DNA of 64,000 nt, from assembly GCA_000333235.1 (NCBI GenBank), contig CAPN01000054.1, forward strand, positions 62,001 through 126,000, given 5' to 3'. Below the pieces are notes generated by a model. That model did not search any database and was not told the DNA's origin. It saw nothing but the letters and a program-made list of their open reading frames with translations. This stretch comes from Pseudoalteromonas luteoviolacea B = ATCC 29581. GTDB lineage: Bacteria > Pseudomonadota > Gammaproteobacteria > Enterobacterales > Alteromonadaceae. A program made the translations under genes and the position numbers. Positions within the stretch are counted from its first letter, which is position 1. Each line of letters opens with the position of its first letter. Of this stretch, positions 11,202 through 21,278 are shown piece after piece.

Positions 11202-12238
11202 TGCGCTGTTACGCTAATCAACTCAATCAAGAGCTTCGAAAGTCTAGTCAGCCGTTCTATTTAGTGTTTGGCGAAGAGCCATATCAAGAACAACGTGCAG
11301 TTGACTCGATTCGCCATCATTTTACCTTGCAAGGTTATGACGAAATCATCAAGTTTGCTCACTTACCCAATTTTGATTGGCAAAGTGTCACCGCACAATA
11401 TCAAAGCATGTCGTTATTTAGTGCTCGTACCTTGATAGAAATCGACTTAATGCAGACCAAACCAGCAGCATCCGGTACTGCTGTACTAAAAGCCTTTGCA
11501 GAACAACCGAACCAAGATGTTGTTTTAGTGCTTAAAAACTTGCCCGCGAATCAAGAAACGCAGCGAACTGCATGGTTTAAAGCCTTAGAGAAACAGGGTC
11601 TATTTGTGCCATGCTACCCACTTAGTGGTATGCATCTAACGCGCTGGCTCGATGAACAATGCAAGCAATTGTCACTACAAATGACACCGAAAGCAAAAAC
11701 CACTCTACTTGATGCAACCGAAGGTAATTTATTAGCCTGTCATCAAGAAGTACAAAAACTTTCTTTGTTGTTTGGACAAAACGTTGTTGATGAGTCAACG
11801 TTATTAAAAGGCCTGTTGAATCAATCAAAGTTTAATGTTTTTGATCTTAACAATGCATTATTGGCGGGAAATAAAGCCCTTATTTGCAAAGTGATGGCTA
11901 AACTCATGACGGATAATGTTGAACCGATGAGTATCGTCTGGGCACTGCAAAAAGAAGCGCAATTGCTGTGTGATCTTCACTTTGGGCAGATTGGCGGCAC
12001 AAGTTGGGCGGCATTATGCAAAAAGCTCTCTATCTGGAAAAACCAAGAATCAGCTTATAAGACTGCGCTTAATCGATTATCGTTAACCTCATTGCAAGCT
12101 ATTTTAACTGCCTTAGCTCAACTTGATGATGCATACAAACATCAAGCTATCGCAGCGCCTTACCAAGCTTTGCTGCACATTGCCCTGCAATTTGCGACAC
12201 CAATTCCTTTTGACCTTCCTCTACTAAGAGAGGGCTGA
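11201..12238 (+). CDS. holA: DNA polymerase III subunit delta
   Basis: 345 residues, the length of HolA. The protein is the clamp-loader delta subunit that opens the beta clamp. The visible start (YLVFGEEPYQEQRAVDSIR, about 20-38) is the family's N-terminal domain; like other delta subunits it has no functional Walker A. Translation is coupled to lptE (TAATG). nadD follows 2 bases after the stop. Confidence 0.95.
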   Translation: MRCYANQLNQELRKSSQPFYLVFGEEPYQEQRAVDSIRHHFTLQGYDEIIKFAHLPNFDWQSVTAQYQSMSLFSARTLIEIDLMQTKPAASGTAVLKAFAEQPNQDVVLVLKNLPANQETQRTAWFKALEKQGLFVPCYPLSGMHLTRWLDEQCKQLSLQMTPKAKTTLLDATEGNLLACHQEVQKLSLLFGQNVVDESTLLKGLLNQSKFNVFDLNNALLAGNKALICKVMAKLMTDNVEPMSIVWALQKEAQLLCDLHFGQIGGTSWAALCKKLSIWKNQESAYKTALNRLSLTSLQAILTALAQLDDAYKHQAIAAPYQALLHIALQFATPIPFDLPLLREG

Positions 12239-12240
12239 AT

Positions 12241-12885
12241 TTGATTATTATATTTGGTGGCACATTTGATCCCGTGCACTGTGGTCATCTGAATATGGCA
12301 CATCAAGCACTTTTGCAATTAGCCGCGGATAAACTTTATTTTATGCCCTGCGCCGTACCTGTGCATAAAGCCGCTCCAGGTGTAACGGCTGCACATCGCG
12401 TTGCTATGCTAAAACTGGTGTGTAATGAAAATCGCCATTTTGCGGTTGATGAACGAGAATTAACGCGCACCACACCGTCTTACTCTCATTTAAGTATGGA
12501 AGAGATCCGTCAAGCTTACCCAAATGAGCCAATTGTCTTTCTCATTGGCATGGACTCCTTTAATCAGCTCCACACGTGGTTTAAATGGCAAGCGTTGACC
12601 TCACTTTGCCATATTGCGGTCTTTGCAAGGCCGGGAGAATCACCATCTTTGGTAGAACCGTTGCAATCCTATTTAGCCCAAGCAAAAACAGAAAATACCG
12701 ACGTTTTGCATCAAACGCTAGGGGGTCACTGTGTGTTTTTAAAAGGCCCAGTCATTGATGCGGCGTCTTCTAAAATACGCAATTCAATAAAGCAAAACCA
12801 ACGTGACAATTCAGCTATACCAGATGCGGTCATACACTACATAACGACTCACAATTTGTATACTGATAACGCTTCACTGACATGA
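12241..12885 (+). CDS. nadD: Nicotinate-nucleotide adenylyltransferase
   Basis: 214 residues from a TTG start, which is the only start that keeps the N-terminal motif. The nucleotidyltransferase motif GGTFDPVHCGHL is at 6-17, and a C-terminal SSKIRNS (about 175-181) matches the ISSTxIR signature. It adenylates nicotinate mononucleotide in NAD synthesis in the cytosol. The TTG start, 2 bases after holA, suggests low expression by coupling. Confidence 0.95.
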   Translation: MIIIFGGTFDPVHCGHLNMAHQALLQLAADKLYFMPCAVPVHKAAPGVTAAHRVAMLKLVCNENRHFAVDERELTRTTPSYSHLSMEEIRQAYPNEPIVFLIGMDSFNQLHTWFKWQALTSLCHIAVFARPGESPSLVEPLQSYLAQAKTENTDVLHQTLGGHCVFLKGPVIDAASSKIRNSIKQNQRDNSAIPDAVIHYITTHNLYTDNASLT

Positions 12886-12922
12886 TAAACTACGCATTTA
12901 ACATGCTTTACGGAGATATTTT

Positions 12923-13240
12923 TTGAATTCTCAACAACTACTCGATTTTGCTTTTGATAAGGTAGATGACATGAAAGCTCGCGACATCATTAAAATAGAT
13001 GTTCGAGGTAAATCCAGTGTCACTGATTATCTCATTATTTGTTCTGGTACGTCGAAACGCCACGTACAATCTATTGCCGATCACGTTGCCAAAGAAGCCC
13101 GCCACGCAGGCGAGCCTCCTCTTGGCTACGAAGGACAAACGCAAGGAGAATGGGTGTTAGTCGATTTAGGCGATGTTGTTGTGCACGTTATGCAAGATCA
13201 AACTCGCGATTTTTACGAACTTGAAAAATTGTGGGGCTAA
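12923..13240 (+). CDS. rsfS: Ribosome silencing factor RsfS
   Basis: 105 residues from a TTG start with a GGAG ribosome site about 8 bases upstream. The family pattern [30 protein letters not shown] is visible across residues 15-45 (quoted motifs are parts of this span), with [20 protein letters not shown] later. RsfS binds ribosomal protein uL14 and blocks subunit joining under starvation. It is followed by rlmH after 4 bases, the usual order. Confidence 0.95.
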   Translation: MNSQQLLDFAFDKVDDMKARDIIKIDVRGKSSVTDYLIICSGTSKRHVQSIADHVAKEARHAGEPPLGYEGQTQGEWVLVDLGDVVVHVMQDQTRDFYELEKLWG

Positions 13241-13244
13241 CAAG

Positions 13245-13715
13245 GTGAAAATTCAGCTGATAGCCGTCGGGACCAAAATGCCTGCTTGGGTTGAAACCGG
13301 GTTTGTAGAATATCAACGTCGTTTTCCAAAAGACATGGCGCTAGAGCTTGTTGAAATTCCTGCAGGCAAACGGGGTAAAAATGCCGACATCAAACGAATA
13401 TTACAAACTGAAGGGGAGAAAACTCTAGCTGCAATCCCAAAAGGCAACCGCATTGTCACTTTAGAAGTGACTGGTAAACCTTGGGATACCCATGAACTTG
13501 CAGGCAACATGGAAAAATGGCAACTCGATGGTAGAGACATCAGCCTTTTAGTCGGAGGTCCTGAAGGACTTGCGCCAGAATGCATCGCAGCGTCTGAACA
13601 AAAGTGGTCTTTATCCAATTTAACTTTGCCTCATCCTCTCGTGAGAATAATCGTCGCAGAAAGCTTGTATCGGGCGTGGAGTTTAAACAACAATCATCCC
13701 TACCACAGAGAATAA
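13245..13715 (+). CDS. rlmH: 23S rRNA (pseudouridine1915-N3)-methyltransferase RlmH
   Basis: 156 residues from a GTG at 13245. A longer reading frame from 13173 overlaps rsfS and adds residues that the family lacks. It starts [16 protein letters not shown] and has the SPOUT-class glycine-rich SAM site [12 protein letters not shown] and a conserved tail [17 protein letters not shown]. It methylates pseudouridine 1915 in helix 69 of 23S rRNA. It is coupled to rsfS and precedes mrdA by 9 bases. Confidence 0.97.
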   Translation: MKIQLIAVGTKMPAWVETGFVEYQRRFPKDMALELVEIPAGKRGKNADIKRILQTEGEKTLAAIPKGNRIVTLEVTGKPWDTHELAGNMEKWQLDGRDISLLVGGPEGLAPECIAASEQKWSLSNLTLPHPLVRIIVAESLYRAWSLNNNHPYHRE

Positions 13716-13724
13716 TAACTAAGC

Positions 13725-15614
13725 ATGTTAAACCGACGACCAACAATTAGGGATCACTCAGCTGAAGCAAACCTGTTTGCCCGCAGAGCTTTTATTAGTT
13801 TTATTTTTGTTTTGCTGTTAGTCGGTGTGCTTGGTCTTAATGTCTACAACTTGCAAGTCGAGCAGTTTGAGACTTACTCAACTCGTTCTAATGAAAATCG
13901 GATTAAAGTCATTCCTATCGCACCAAATAGAGGCTTGATTTATGATCGCAATGGAGTACTGTTAGCTGAAAACCAACCAGTTTTCAATCTTGAAGTCATA
14001 CCTGAAGAAGTTGAAGATTTAGAAGCATCTTTACTCGCCTTATCAAATTTACTCAATATTTCAGAACAAGAAATTGCCGAATTTAGAGATGAGATCCGTC
14101 ATAATCGGCGGTTTAAAAGTCAAGTTCTGAAAGCTCGGTTAAACGAACTTGACGTAGCTACTTTTTCAGTAAACCAACATAAATTTCCAGGTTTTAGTAT
14201 CGAAGCGAGATTAACTCGTCATTATCCCTACGGCGATACCTTAACCCATGCTGTTGGTTATGTATCTCGACTAAACAAAAAAGAACTCAACGAATTAGAA
14301 TCTGCCGGAAAAGAGCAAAATTACCGAGCAACGCATGACTTCGGTAAGCTTGGTATTGAAAAGTACTATGAAGAAGCATTACATGGCATCGTTGGTTCGC
14401 AACGGGTTGAAGTAAATAATCGTGGGCGCATTATTCGTACCCTCGAAATGTCACCACCGACCCCTGGAAAAGATCTCATTCTCACCCTTGATATTGGCCT
14501 TCAACAAATCGCCCAACATGCCCTAAAAGACACACGTGGAGCAATCGTCGTAATGGACGCCAAAGACGGCGGGATCCTCGCGATGTATTCTAATCCAAGT
14601 TACGATCCTAATCTCTTTGTACATGGGATCAGCAACGAAGATTATCGCGGCTTACTCAATGAAGACAGACCACTTATAAATAGAGCAACACAAGGTCGCT
14701 ATGCCCCAGCCTCAACCATCAAACCTCTTATGGCTATTTTGGGTTTAGAAGAAGGTTTAATTACAGAACAAACACACATGTTTGACCCGGGCTTTTTCCA
14801 AATCCCAAATGTTGACCACCGCTGGCGGGATTGGAAACGTTGGGGACACGATCGTGTGGATGTGTTTAAAGCGATTGAAGAGTCGTGTGATACCTTCTTT
14901 TACGATATTGCCTACCGCGCCGGAATCACCAAAATCAGTGACTTTATGAGCCAATTCGGTTTTGGTGATAGAACAGGTATCGACATTCATGAAGAAACAA
15001 CAGCAATATTACCTACCATTGATTGGAAAAGAAGCCGTTTTCGAGAGAATTGGTGGCCAGGTGACACTATTTCAGTTGGCATTGGCCAAGGCTATTGGAC
15101 AGCCACGCCACTGCAAATTGCCAATTCGACTACTATTTTAGTTAATAGAGGGATTTATCATCAACCACACTTTGTTCAAGTAGCACGGCAAGAAGATCAA
15201 GTCGAACAGCTATTTACTGATGAACGTCCTCCCGTTGTACTAAAGAAAAATCGCCACTGGGAAATCGCTCTAGAAGCGATGCACAATACTGTACAAAAAA
15301 AGACGGGTACTGCTCACGGTGCGTTTGCAGGCACAAACTACGATGCAGCTGGTAAAACAGGGACAGCCCAGCTTGTTAGCATTGCACAAGGTGAACGCTA
15401 TGATGCGAAAAAGTTACAAGAGCGCCATAGAGATAATGGATTCTATGTGGGTTTTGCCCCCTATAAAGACCCACAAATTGTCGTCACTATTGTCGTTGAA
15501 AATCTAGGTGGTGGTAGCTCTACTGCAGCACCAATTGCTCGACAATTAATGGATTACTACTTTTCTGCAAATCCACTTCCTGAAGAATTAACATCAAAAG
15601 GGAAAAAATCGTGA
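13725..15614 (+). CDS. mrdA: Peptidoglycan DD-transpeptidase PBP2
   Basis: 629 residues with one N-terminal membrane helix (about 24-45), a dimerisation/pedestal region, then a class B transpeptidase domain. The active-site SxxK is STIK at about 329, and KTGTAQ at about 543 is the third motif. PBP2 makes cross-links during lateral wall growth in the Rod complex with RodA, MreB and MreC. Its stop overlaps the mrdB start by 4 bases. Confidence 0.97.
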   Translation: MLNRRPTIRDHSAEANLFARRAFISFIFVLLLVGVLGLNVYNLQVEQFETYSTRSNENRIKVIPIAPNRGLIYDRNGVLLAENQPVFNLEVIPEEVEDLEASLLALSNLLNISEQEIAEFRDEIRHNRRFKSQVLKARLNELDVATFSVNQHKFPGFSIEARLTRHYPYGDTLTHAVGYVSRLNKKELNELESAGKEQNYRATHDFGKLGIEKYYEEALHGIVGSQRVEVNNRGRIIRTLEMSPPTPGKDLILTLDIGLQQIAQHALKDTRGAIVVMDAKDGGILAMYSNPSYDPNLFVHGISNEDYRGLLNEDRPLINRATQGRYAPASTIKPLMAILGLEEGLITEQTHMFDPGFFQIPNVDHRWRDWKRWGHDRVDVFKAIEESCDTFFYDIAYRAGITKISDFMSQFGFGDRTGIDIHEETTAILPTIDWKRSRFRENWWPGDTISVGIGQGYWTATPLQIANSTTILVNRGIYHQPHFVQVARQEDQVEQLFTDERPPVVLKKNRHWEIALEAMHNTVQKKTGTAHGAFAGTNYDAAGKTGTAQLVSIAQGERYDAKKLQERHRDNGFYVGFAPYKDPQIVVTIVVENLGGGSSTAAPIARQLMDYYFSANPLPEELTSKGKKS

Positions 15615-16717
15615 GCGATTTACACAATAAAACCACAATTTGGCAGAAGTTCCATATCGACTTTCCATTATTTTGTGCGTTATTCACGATGATGGTTGCG
15701 AGTTTAACGATCGTATACAGTGCTAGCGGTCAAGACATGGACATGATGCTTCGCCATGGCACTCGCATGGGTGGCGCGCTTATCGCGATGATAGTTTTAG
15801 CTCAAATATCGCCTTCCACACTCAAAAATATCGTGATCCCATTGTATTTAATTGGTTTGGCTATGCTTGTTGCCGTACTTTTTGTTGGTGTTAGCTCCAA
15901 AGGTGCACAGCGCTGGTTAGATCTGGGAGTGACACGCTTTCAACCCTCCGAGATTATGAAACTTGCCGTACCTATGATGGTATCTTGGTATATCGGTCGC
16001 CATCCACTTCCCCCCCGTTTTTTACAATTAATTGGTGGTTTTGTACTGGTATTAGTTCCGACTGTATTAATCAAAGAACAACCCGATCTGGGCACGTCGA
16101 TTCTTATCGCCAGTTCAGGTATTTTTGTATTGTTTCTATCCGGATTAAGTTGGAAGCTAATCGGCTCAGCGCTTGTTTTAGCTATACCTGGTGGGTTTTT
16201 GCTGTGGACTTATGGAATGCACGCGTACCAAAAACAGCGTGTTTTAACGTTTTTAAATCCAGAAAGCGATCCTCTTGGCACTGGCTACCACATTATTCAA
16301 TCGAAAATTGCGATTGGTAGTGGCGGCGTTGAAGGCAAAGGTTGGTTACACGGTACACAATCCCAATTAGAATTCTTACCTGAACGCCATACCGATTTTA
16401 TCTTTTCTGTTTTAAGCGAAGAATTTGGTTTAGTCGGTGTGATTCTACTACTGTGTTTATATTTATTTATTATTGCAAGAGGGCTCTATATTGCTGTTAA
16501 CGCACAAGATGCATTTGGTAAACTACTCGCTGGTGCGCTAACACTTACTTTTTTTGTCTATGTGTTTGTCAATATCGGCATGGTGTCTGGTTTGCTTCCT
16601 GTTGTCGGTGTTCCTCTTCCACTCATTAGTTATGGTGGCACTTCGATGGTCACGTTAATGGCTGGTTTTGGTATGATTATGGCAATTGCCACTGAAAAAA
16701 AACTTTTACTTAAATAA
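15611..16717 (+). CDS. mrdB: Rod-shape peptidoglycan glycosyltransferase RodA
   Basis: 368 residues from a GTG within the GTGA overlap with mrdA. About ten membrane helices of the SEDS family. Typical segments are RWLDLGVTRFQPSEIMKLA, KEQPDLGTSILI and LPERHTDFIFSVLSEEFG, and the C-terminal GVPLPLISYGGTSM. RodA polymerises lipid II glycan strands with PBP2 in the inner membrane. Translational coupling to mrdA matches the fixed stoichiometry of the pair. Confidence 0.97.
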   Translation: MSDLHNKTTIWQKFHIDFPLFCALFTMMVASLTIVYSASGQDMDMMLRHGTRMGGALIAMIVLAQISPSTLKNIVIPLYLIGLAMLVAVLFVGVSSKGAQRWLDLGVTRFQPSEIMKLAVPMMVSWYIGRHPLPPRFLQLIGGFVLVLVPTVLIKEQPDLGTSILIASSGIFVLFLSGLSWKLIGSALVLAIPGGFLLWTYGMHAYQKQRVLTFLNPESDPLGTGYHIIQSKIAIGSGGVEGKGWLHGTQSQLEFLPERHTDFIFSVLSEEFGLVGVILLLCLYLFIIARGLYIAVNAQDAFGKLLAGALTLTFFVYVFVNIGMVSGLLPVVGVPLPLISYGGTSMVTLMAGFGMIMAIATEKKLLLK

Positions 16718-16728
16718 TATCGAGATGT

Positions 16729-17514
16729 ATGCGTAACTATCTGATTTTTGTTGGACTAAGCCTACTATTTTTGTCCGGTTGTAGTACAAATAATATAGCT
16801 AATACAAGTAATAATAGTCGTTATCACATTGCCCAGGATTCTGCCCCCCTTCGAGTTCCAACCGAACTTGAAATGCAAGATGCAGTTGTAACAAATGTCG
16901 TGAAAAGCCAATCGGCTAGTAGACCATATACCGTGCTAGGTAAAAGTTACACCCCTATGCGTAGTGAAAAAGGCTACCAAGAACAAGGTATTGCTTCATG
17001 GTATGGGCGTAAATTTCATGGCTACCATACGTCAAATGGTGAAATATTTAATATGTTTGCCATGACAGCCGCGCATAAAACATTGCCATTACCAAGTTTC
17101 GTGAGAGTGACTAATCTAGAAAATGGTAAATCTGCGATTTTACGGGTAAACGATAGAGGTCCTTTTCACGATGATAGGATCATTGACCTCTCGTATGCCG
17201 CCGCATACAAACTCGGCTACTATCGCAATGGTACAGCAAGAGTTAAGATTGAAGCGATTACTCTTGAAGGCAATCCAAGCCACTTTACGTATATCCAGGT
17301 TGCTGCTTCATCAAGCTTGCAATCCCTTACCGCACTTGGTGAACAATTAGGTAGAGAACATCAAGTCGGCACGAATATTACAAAAGACAAAGAGATATAC
17401 AAATTACGATTGGGACCAATCGTGAGTGAAGAAGCAGCTTACAAAGTGCTCGATTTGCTTAAAAATGGCCAATTTAACCAAGCTTTCTTGCTTTATAGCG
17501 ACAAGCGACTTTAG
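16729..17514 (+). CDS. rlpA: Septal-ring/lateral-wall lytic lipoprotein RlpA
   Basis: 261 residues with a lipobox LSGC near residue 18. A double-psi beta-barrel domain (about 85-175) contains GIASWYGRKFHGYHTSNGE and RVNDRGPFHDDRIIDLS, including the Asp and His used by lytic RlpA enzymes. A C-terminal SPOR domain (about 185-259) binds denuded glycan. It is an outer-membrane lipoprotein, 11 bases after mrdB, before dacA as in E. coli. Some orthologues act as lytic transglycosylases and others have lost activity; the catalytic residues look intact here. Confidence 0.93.
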   Translation: MRNYLIFVGLSLLFLSGCSTNNIANTSNNSRYHIAQDSAPLRVPTELEMQDAVVTNVVKSQSASRPYTVLGKSYTPMRSEKGYQEQGIASWYGRKFHGYHTSNGEIFNMFAMTAAHKTLPLPSFVRVTNLENGKSAILRVNDRGPFHDDRIIDLSYAAAYKLGYYRNGTARVKIEAITLEGNPSHFTYIQVAASSSLQSLTALGEQLGREHQVGTNITKDKEIYKLRLGPIVSEEAAYKVLDLLKNGQFNQAFLLYSDKRL

Positions 17515-17608
17515 AATCATACTAATACGCTTTATTTCGTATTTAAAATACATTTTAAGGCATCAATTAGTATAAACTTTCAAAACAATTAGAAAAGTAA
17601 CGAGTGTA

Positions 17609-18772
17609 ATGACCGTGTTGAAACCAACCTTAGTCAAAAAAATCTGCGCCGTTGTGTGCACCGCCACCGTTTTTTCCGCTTCAGCGCAAATTTTACCTGC
17701 GCCACCGCAAGTTAATGCGAAGGGCTACATTCTCGTCGACTTTACGACAGGCAAAGTGCTTGCTGAAGGTGAGGCAGATACAAAGCTTGCACCTGCAAGC
17801 TTAACAAAAATGATGACAAGCTATGTTATTGGTACAGAAATTGTCGCTGGTAATATTGCTCCGACCGACATGGTTACCATCAGCAATAACGCTTGGGCTA
17901 AAAACTTCCCAGAATCGTCAAAAATGTTTATCGAAGTGGGTAAACAAGTTAGTGTCGACGATTTAAACCGAGGCGTTATCATACAATCTGGTAATGATGC
18001 GTGCGTTGCGCTTGCTGAGCACATTGCAGGCACTGAGTCTGCGTTTGCAAGTCTGATGAATGCGCATGCTGAAAAATTAGGCATGACCAACTCCCATTTT
18101 ATTAATAGTCATGGTCTTGATACGGACGAGCACTATACAACTGCTCGTGATATGGCAACTCTCGGTGCTGCGCTTATTCGCGATGTGCCAGATGAATATG
18201 CTATTTATAAAGAAAAGTCTTTCACTTTCAATGGCATTAAACAATATAACCGTAACTCATTGCTTTGGGATGCAAGCCTTGAAGTCGATGGTATTAAAAC
18301 AGGCCACACAAGCGAAGCTGGTTATAGTTTAGTAACGTCTGCGATTAAAGACGATATGCGTTTAATTGCTGTGGTTATGGGCACAGAAAGTGAGCGCGCA
18401 CGTAAAGATGAAAGTAAAAAACTATTAAATTACGGGTTTAGATTTTTCGAAACCATCACGCCATATAAAGCAGGCGACAGTTTTGTGAAACAACGCATTT
18501 GGATGGGAGACAAAGAGGAAGTGTCGCTAGGTATTTTACAAGACACACCTATTACCATCCCGCGTGGACAGCGTGACAATTTGAAAGCCAATTTCGAATT
18601 AGATAAAACATTAGAAGCTCCGCTCGCTAAGGGCACGAAAGTCGGTACTCTATTTCTGCAGCTCGAAGGCGAAGAAATTGCACGTTATCCACTCGTCACT
18701 CTTGAAGAAGTAGGAGAAGGCAGCTTCTTTAGTAAAATCTACGACTACTTACGTTTACAAATAATGCAATAA
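17609..18772 (+). CDS. dacA: D-alanyl-D-alanine carboxypeptidase (PBP5/6 type)
   Basis: 387 residues with a cleavable signal peptide (about 1-27, ending ASA-Q). Penicillin-binding motifs are SLTK at 64-67, SGN at about 127 and KTG at about 230. The C-terminal domain ends in an amphipathic helix ([14 protein letters not shown]) that would anchor it to the periplasmic face of the inner membrane. It trims the terminal D-Ala of pentapeptides. It has its own 94-base upstream gap and a strong terminator. Confidence 0.96.
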   Translation: MTVLKPTLVKKICAVVCTATVFSASAQILPAPPQVNAKGYILVDFTTGKVLAEGEADTKLAPASLTKMMTSYVIGTEIVAGNIAPTDMVTISNNAWAKNFPESSKMFIEVGKQVSVDDLNRGVIIQSGNDACVALAEHIAGTESAFASLMNAHAEKLGMTNSHFINSHGLDTDEHYTTARDMATLGAALIRDVPDEYAIYKEKSFTFNGIKQYNRNSLLWDASLEVDGIKTGHTSEAGYSLVTSAIKDDMRLIAVVMGTESERARKDESKKLLNYGFRFFETITPYKAGDSFVKQRIWMGDKEEVSLGILQDTPITIPRGQRDNLKANFELDKTLEAPLAKGTKVGTLFLQLEGEEIARYPLVTLEEVGEGSFFSKIYDYLRLQIMQ

Positions 18773-18789
18773 TTTGTGATTCAAAAAAT

Positions 18790-18817
18790 GCCCCTACAGT
18801 TAGGGGCGTTTTTTTTT
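18790..18817 (+). terminator. Rho-independent terminator of dacA
   Basis: GCCCCTA (18790-18796), loop CAGT, TAGGGGC (18801-18807), followed by a run of about nine T residues. It lies 18 bases after the dacA stop. Confidence 0.95.
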
Positions 18818-18891
18818 GCCCAATAAATGGTAGAATGCCCGCCAATTCCGTCATCCGGCGAGATAACTCGCACCAGATTGAGGACACAGTT

Positions 18892-19170
18892 GTGGCAAAT
18901 CAGGTTAAAAACACTAAATTTGATGAATACTTAGAGTTTCCTTGCTCATTTACGTTCAAAATAATGGGCCTCGCAAACGTCAACCTTACCGAGCAAGTTC
19001 TTACTGTTTTGCAGCGTATTGCCCCTGGCGATTATGCACCAAAAGTTAAACCTAGTAGCAAAGGCACCTATGAGTCAGTGACTCTGGTTGCAGTGGTAAC
19101 AAGTAAAGAGCATATTGAACAAATTTACAATGAACTTGGCGCACTTAAAGACGTAAGACATGTCTTATAA
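18892..19170 (+). CDS. ybeD: YbeD family DUF493 protein
   Basis: 92 residues from a GTG at 18892 with GAGGA about 9 bases upstream. A longer frame from 18835 overlaps the promoter region and adds non-conserved residues. It matches Ybe[31 protein letters not shown], and a C-terminal VRHVL. It is a small ACT-like ferredoxin-fold protein, probably a regulator linked to lipoylation; its exact role is unknown. dacA-ybeD-lipB-lipA is the E. coli order. Confidence 0.93.
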   Translation: MANQVKNTKFDEYLEFPCSFTFKIMGLANVNLTEQVLTVLQRIAPGDYAPKVKPSSKGTYESVTLVAVVTSKEHIEQIYNELGALKDVRHVL

Positions 19171-19229
19171 CGTAAGATCATATTAAAGTTTATAAACTCA
19201 GCCAATATGGATTAAAACTAGGAAATGCA

Positions 19230-19883
19230 GTGAAACCAGTCGATGTCTATGTACGCCACTTAGGCCGCCAGCCGTACGAGCCAATTTGGCAAAAAATGCA
19301 GCACTTTACTGATACTCGTGACGATCAAACCCCCGATGAAATCTGGTTGGTTGAACATGAGCCTGTATTTACTCAAGGCCAAGCAGGTAAAGATGAGCAT
19401 TTGCTCGCACCTGGAGATATTCCGGTGATAAAAGTGGATCGTGGCGGGCAGGTCACCTACCACGGACCAGGCCAACAAATGATGTACGTTTTATTGAATC
19501 TGCGTCGACTGAAAATTGGCGTTCGGGAACTGGTAACATGGCTTGAAGAATGTATTATCGAGATGCTCAAAGAATATCACATCGACGCCTACGCAAAACC
19601 TGATGCACCAGGCGTTTACGTGAACGACTGCAAGGTAGCATCATTGGGTCTTAGAGTTCGACGAGGTTGTTCATTTCATGGTTTAGCATTAAACGTTAAT
19701 ATGGATTTAGCACCATTCTTACGCATTAATCCTTGCGGCTATGCAGGAATGCAAATGGTACAAACAAATGACCTAAATGGTCCTGCCACCGTCAAAGAAG
19801 CAGGAATGGGTTTGGTTAAACATATGCTCAAACGCTTGCACGTCGAGCGAGTTATGCACACAAAAGGGTTCGAGAACGAATGA
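19230..19883 (+). CDS. lipB: Octanoyl-[acyl-carrier-protein]:protein octanoyltransferase LipB
   Basis: 217 residues from a GTG with AGGAAA upstream. Motifs are [30 protein letters not shown], the Lys in [11 protein letters not shown] (about 134) and the catalytic Cys in INPCGYAGM (about 169). It transfers octanoyl from ACP to lipoyl domains of 2-oxoacid dehydrogenases and the glycine cleavage H protein. It overlaps lipA by 4 bases (ATGA). Confidence 0.97.
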   Translation: MKPVDVYVRHLGRQPYEPIWQKMQHFTDTRDDQTPDEIWLVEHEPVFTQGQAGKDEHLLAPGDIPVIKVDRGGQVTYHGPGQQMMYVLLNLRRLKIGVRELVTWLEECIIEMLKEYHIDAYAKPDAPGVYVNDCKVASLGLRVRRGCSFHGLALNVNMDLAPFLRINPCGYAGMQMVQTNDLNGPATVKEAGMGLVKHMLKRLHVERVMHTKGFENE

Positions 19884-20845
19884 AAAATCCAGTAAAAATG
19901 GAGCCAGGCGTTAAACTGCGCGATGCAGAAAAAATGGCGCTGATCCCAGTTAAAGTGCTCCCTACTGAGCGCGATGAAATGCTACGTAAGCCTGAATGGC
20001 TAAAGATCCGTTTACCTAAATCAAGCGAGCGGATTGATGGCATTAAACAAGCGATGCGCAAACACGGCCTACACTCAGTCTGTGAAGAAGCTTCTTGTCC
20101 AAACTTATCAGAGTGCTTCAATCACGGTACTGCAACGTTCATGATTTTAGGTGCTATCTGCACTCGTCGCTGCCCTTTTTGTGATGTTGCTCATGGTCGA
20201 CCTTTAGCACCAGATGCGAATGAGCCAGAAAAGCTCGCACTTACGATTAAAGACATGAAGCTTAAGTACGTCGTAATTACCTCCGTCGACCGAGATGATT
20301 TACGTGATGGTGGGGCTCAACACTTTGCAGACTGTATTCGTGAGATACGCAAGCATAACCCTGGGATCACAATTGAAATCTTAGTTCCGGATTTTCGTGG
20401 TCGTATGGATAAAGCGCTTGAAATTCTTGCGCAAACACCACCTGATGTGTTCAACCATAACTTAGAAACAGCCCCTAGACTTTACAAGTTAGCTCGCCCA
20501 GGTGCTGATTATAAATGGTCACTCGAGCTATTACGTCGCTTTAAAGAAGCCCACCCAAATGTCAAAACCAAATCAGGCCTTATGGTAGGTCTTGGTGAAG
20601 AAATGAGTGAAATCGAAGAAGTGTTGCGTGATCTTCGCGAACATAATGTCGATATGCTTACCGTGGGCCAATATTTACAACCATCAAAGCATCACTTGCC
20701 AGTAAAGCGCTATGTACCGCCAGCAGAATTTGATGAATTGAAAGACTACGCGGATGAAATTGGTTTCGTGCACGCAGCTTGTGGACCATTTGTGCGTTCT
20801 AGCTATCATGCAGATCAGCAAGCAGCCGGTAAAGAAGTGAAGTAA
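19880..20845 (+). CDS. lipA: Lipoyl synthase
   Basis: 321 residues. The radical SAM cluster is CTRRCPFC (Cys 94, 98, 101) and the auxiliary cluster motif is [12 protein letters not shown] (Cys near 68, 73, 79). A conserved C-terminal segment contains [11 protein letters not shown]. It inserts two sulfurs into octanoyl groups placed by LipB. It is the last gene of the plus-strand run and is followed by a terminator. Confidence 0.98.
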   Translation: MKNPVKMEPGVKLRDAEKMALIPVKVLPTERDEMLRKPEWLKIRLPKSSERIDGIKQAMRKHGLHSVCEEASCPNLSECFNHGTATFMILGAICTRRCPFCDVAHGRPLAPDANEPEKLALTIKDMKLKYVVITSVDRDDLRDGGAQHFADCIREIRKHNPGITIEILVPDFRGRMDKALEILAQTPPDVFNHNLETAPRLYKLARPGADYKWSLELLRRFKEAHPNVKTKSGLMVGLGEEMSEIEEVLRDLREHNVDMLTVGQYLQPSKHHLPVKRYVPPAEFDELKDYADEIGFVHAACGPFVRSSYHADQQAAGKEVK

Positions 20846-20863
20846 CTAACGTTCATAAAAATT

Positions 20864-20890
20864 AAAAGGTAGCCATGTTGCTACCTTTTT
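20864..20890 (+). terminator. Rho-independent terminator of lipA
   Basis: AAAAGGTAGC (20864-20873) and GCTACCTTTT (20880-20889) form a 10-bp stem with a 6-base loop and a T run, 18 bases after the lipA stop. Confidence 0.93.
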
Positions 20891-20906
20891 AATTGCACCC
20901 TTGAAA

Positions 20907-20924
20907 TGTAAAATAACCTTTACA
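20907..20924. promoter_or_regulatory. Perfect TyrR-box-like palindrome
   Basis: The sequence TGTAAAATAACCTTTACA is exactly TGTAAA-N6-TTTACA, the consensus strong box of the TyrR aromatic amino acid regulator. It lies after the lipA terminator and 354 bases upstream of a TyrP-like permease, the kind of gene TyrR controls in enterobacteria. Function here is inferred; tyrR itself is not in the window, and the long distance to the start codon is unusual. Confidence 0.6.
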
Positions 20925-21278
20925 CTAGCTTCAATGATAATCGCTAGGTAGAAACCAGAATCGTTAATTTTTTCATACACTCGTCATGAATCTAACTTAC
21001 AGCTACCATCAAGCCATTAAAAGTAAGTTATTTTTCAAGTTGTCGATTTATAACGAAATCAAATAAACAGCTCAAATAAACTGCGTAGTTCCGCCCTAAC
21101 GCCAAACCTACACGCTTTAAATAACAAGACATACTTAAAAATGCGTGACTTCAGCAAGAATGAAAAGTCCTTGTACGCCATAAATTACACTTTCACGCTT
21201 TGATTTATAGCAAATCTATTTCAATTTCTTGCCACAAATTATATCGTGCTGCTCTCTCACCGTTTCTAGGGGCAGTTT
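20925..21278. other. 354-base leader/spacer upstream of the tyrosine permease
   Basis: No coding region with a ribosome site was found. The segment is A/T-rich and separates the TyrR-like box from the permease start. GATAAT (20936-20941) could be a -10 element but has no well-spaced -35. A long 5' untranslated region or a second promoter nearer the gene are both possible. Confidence 0.3.
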
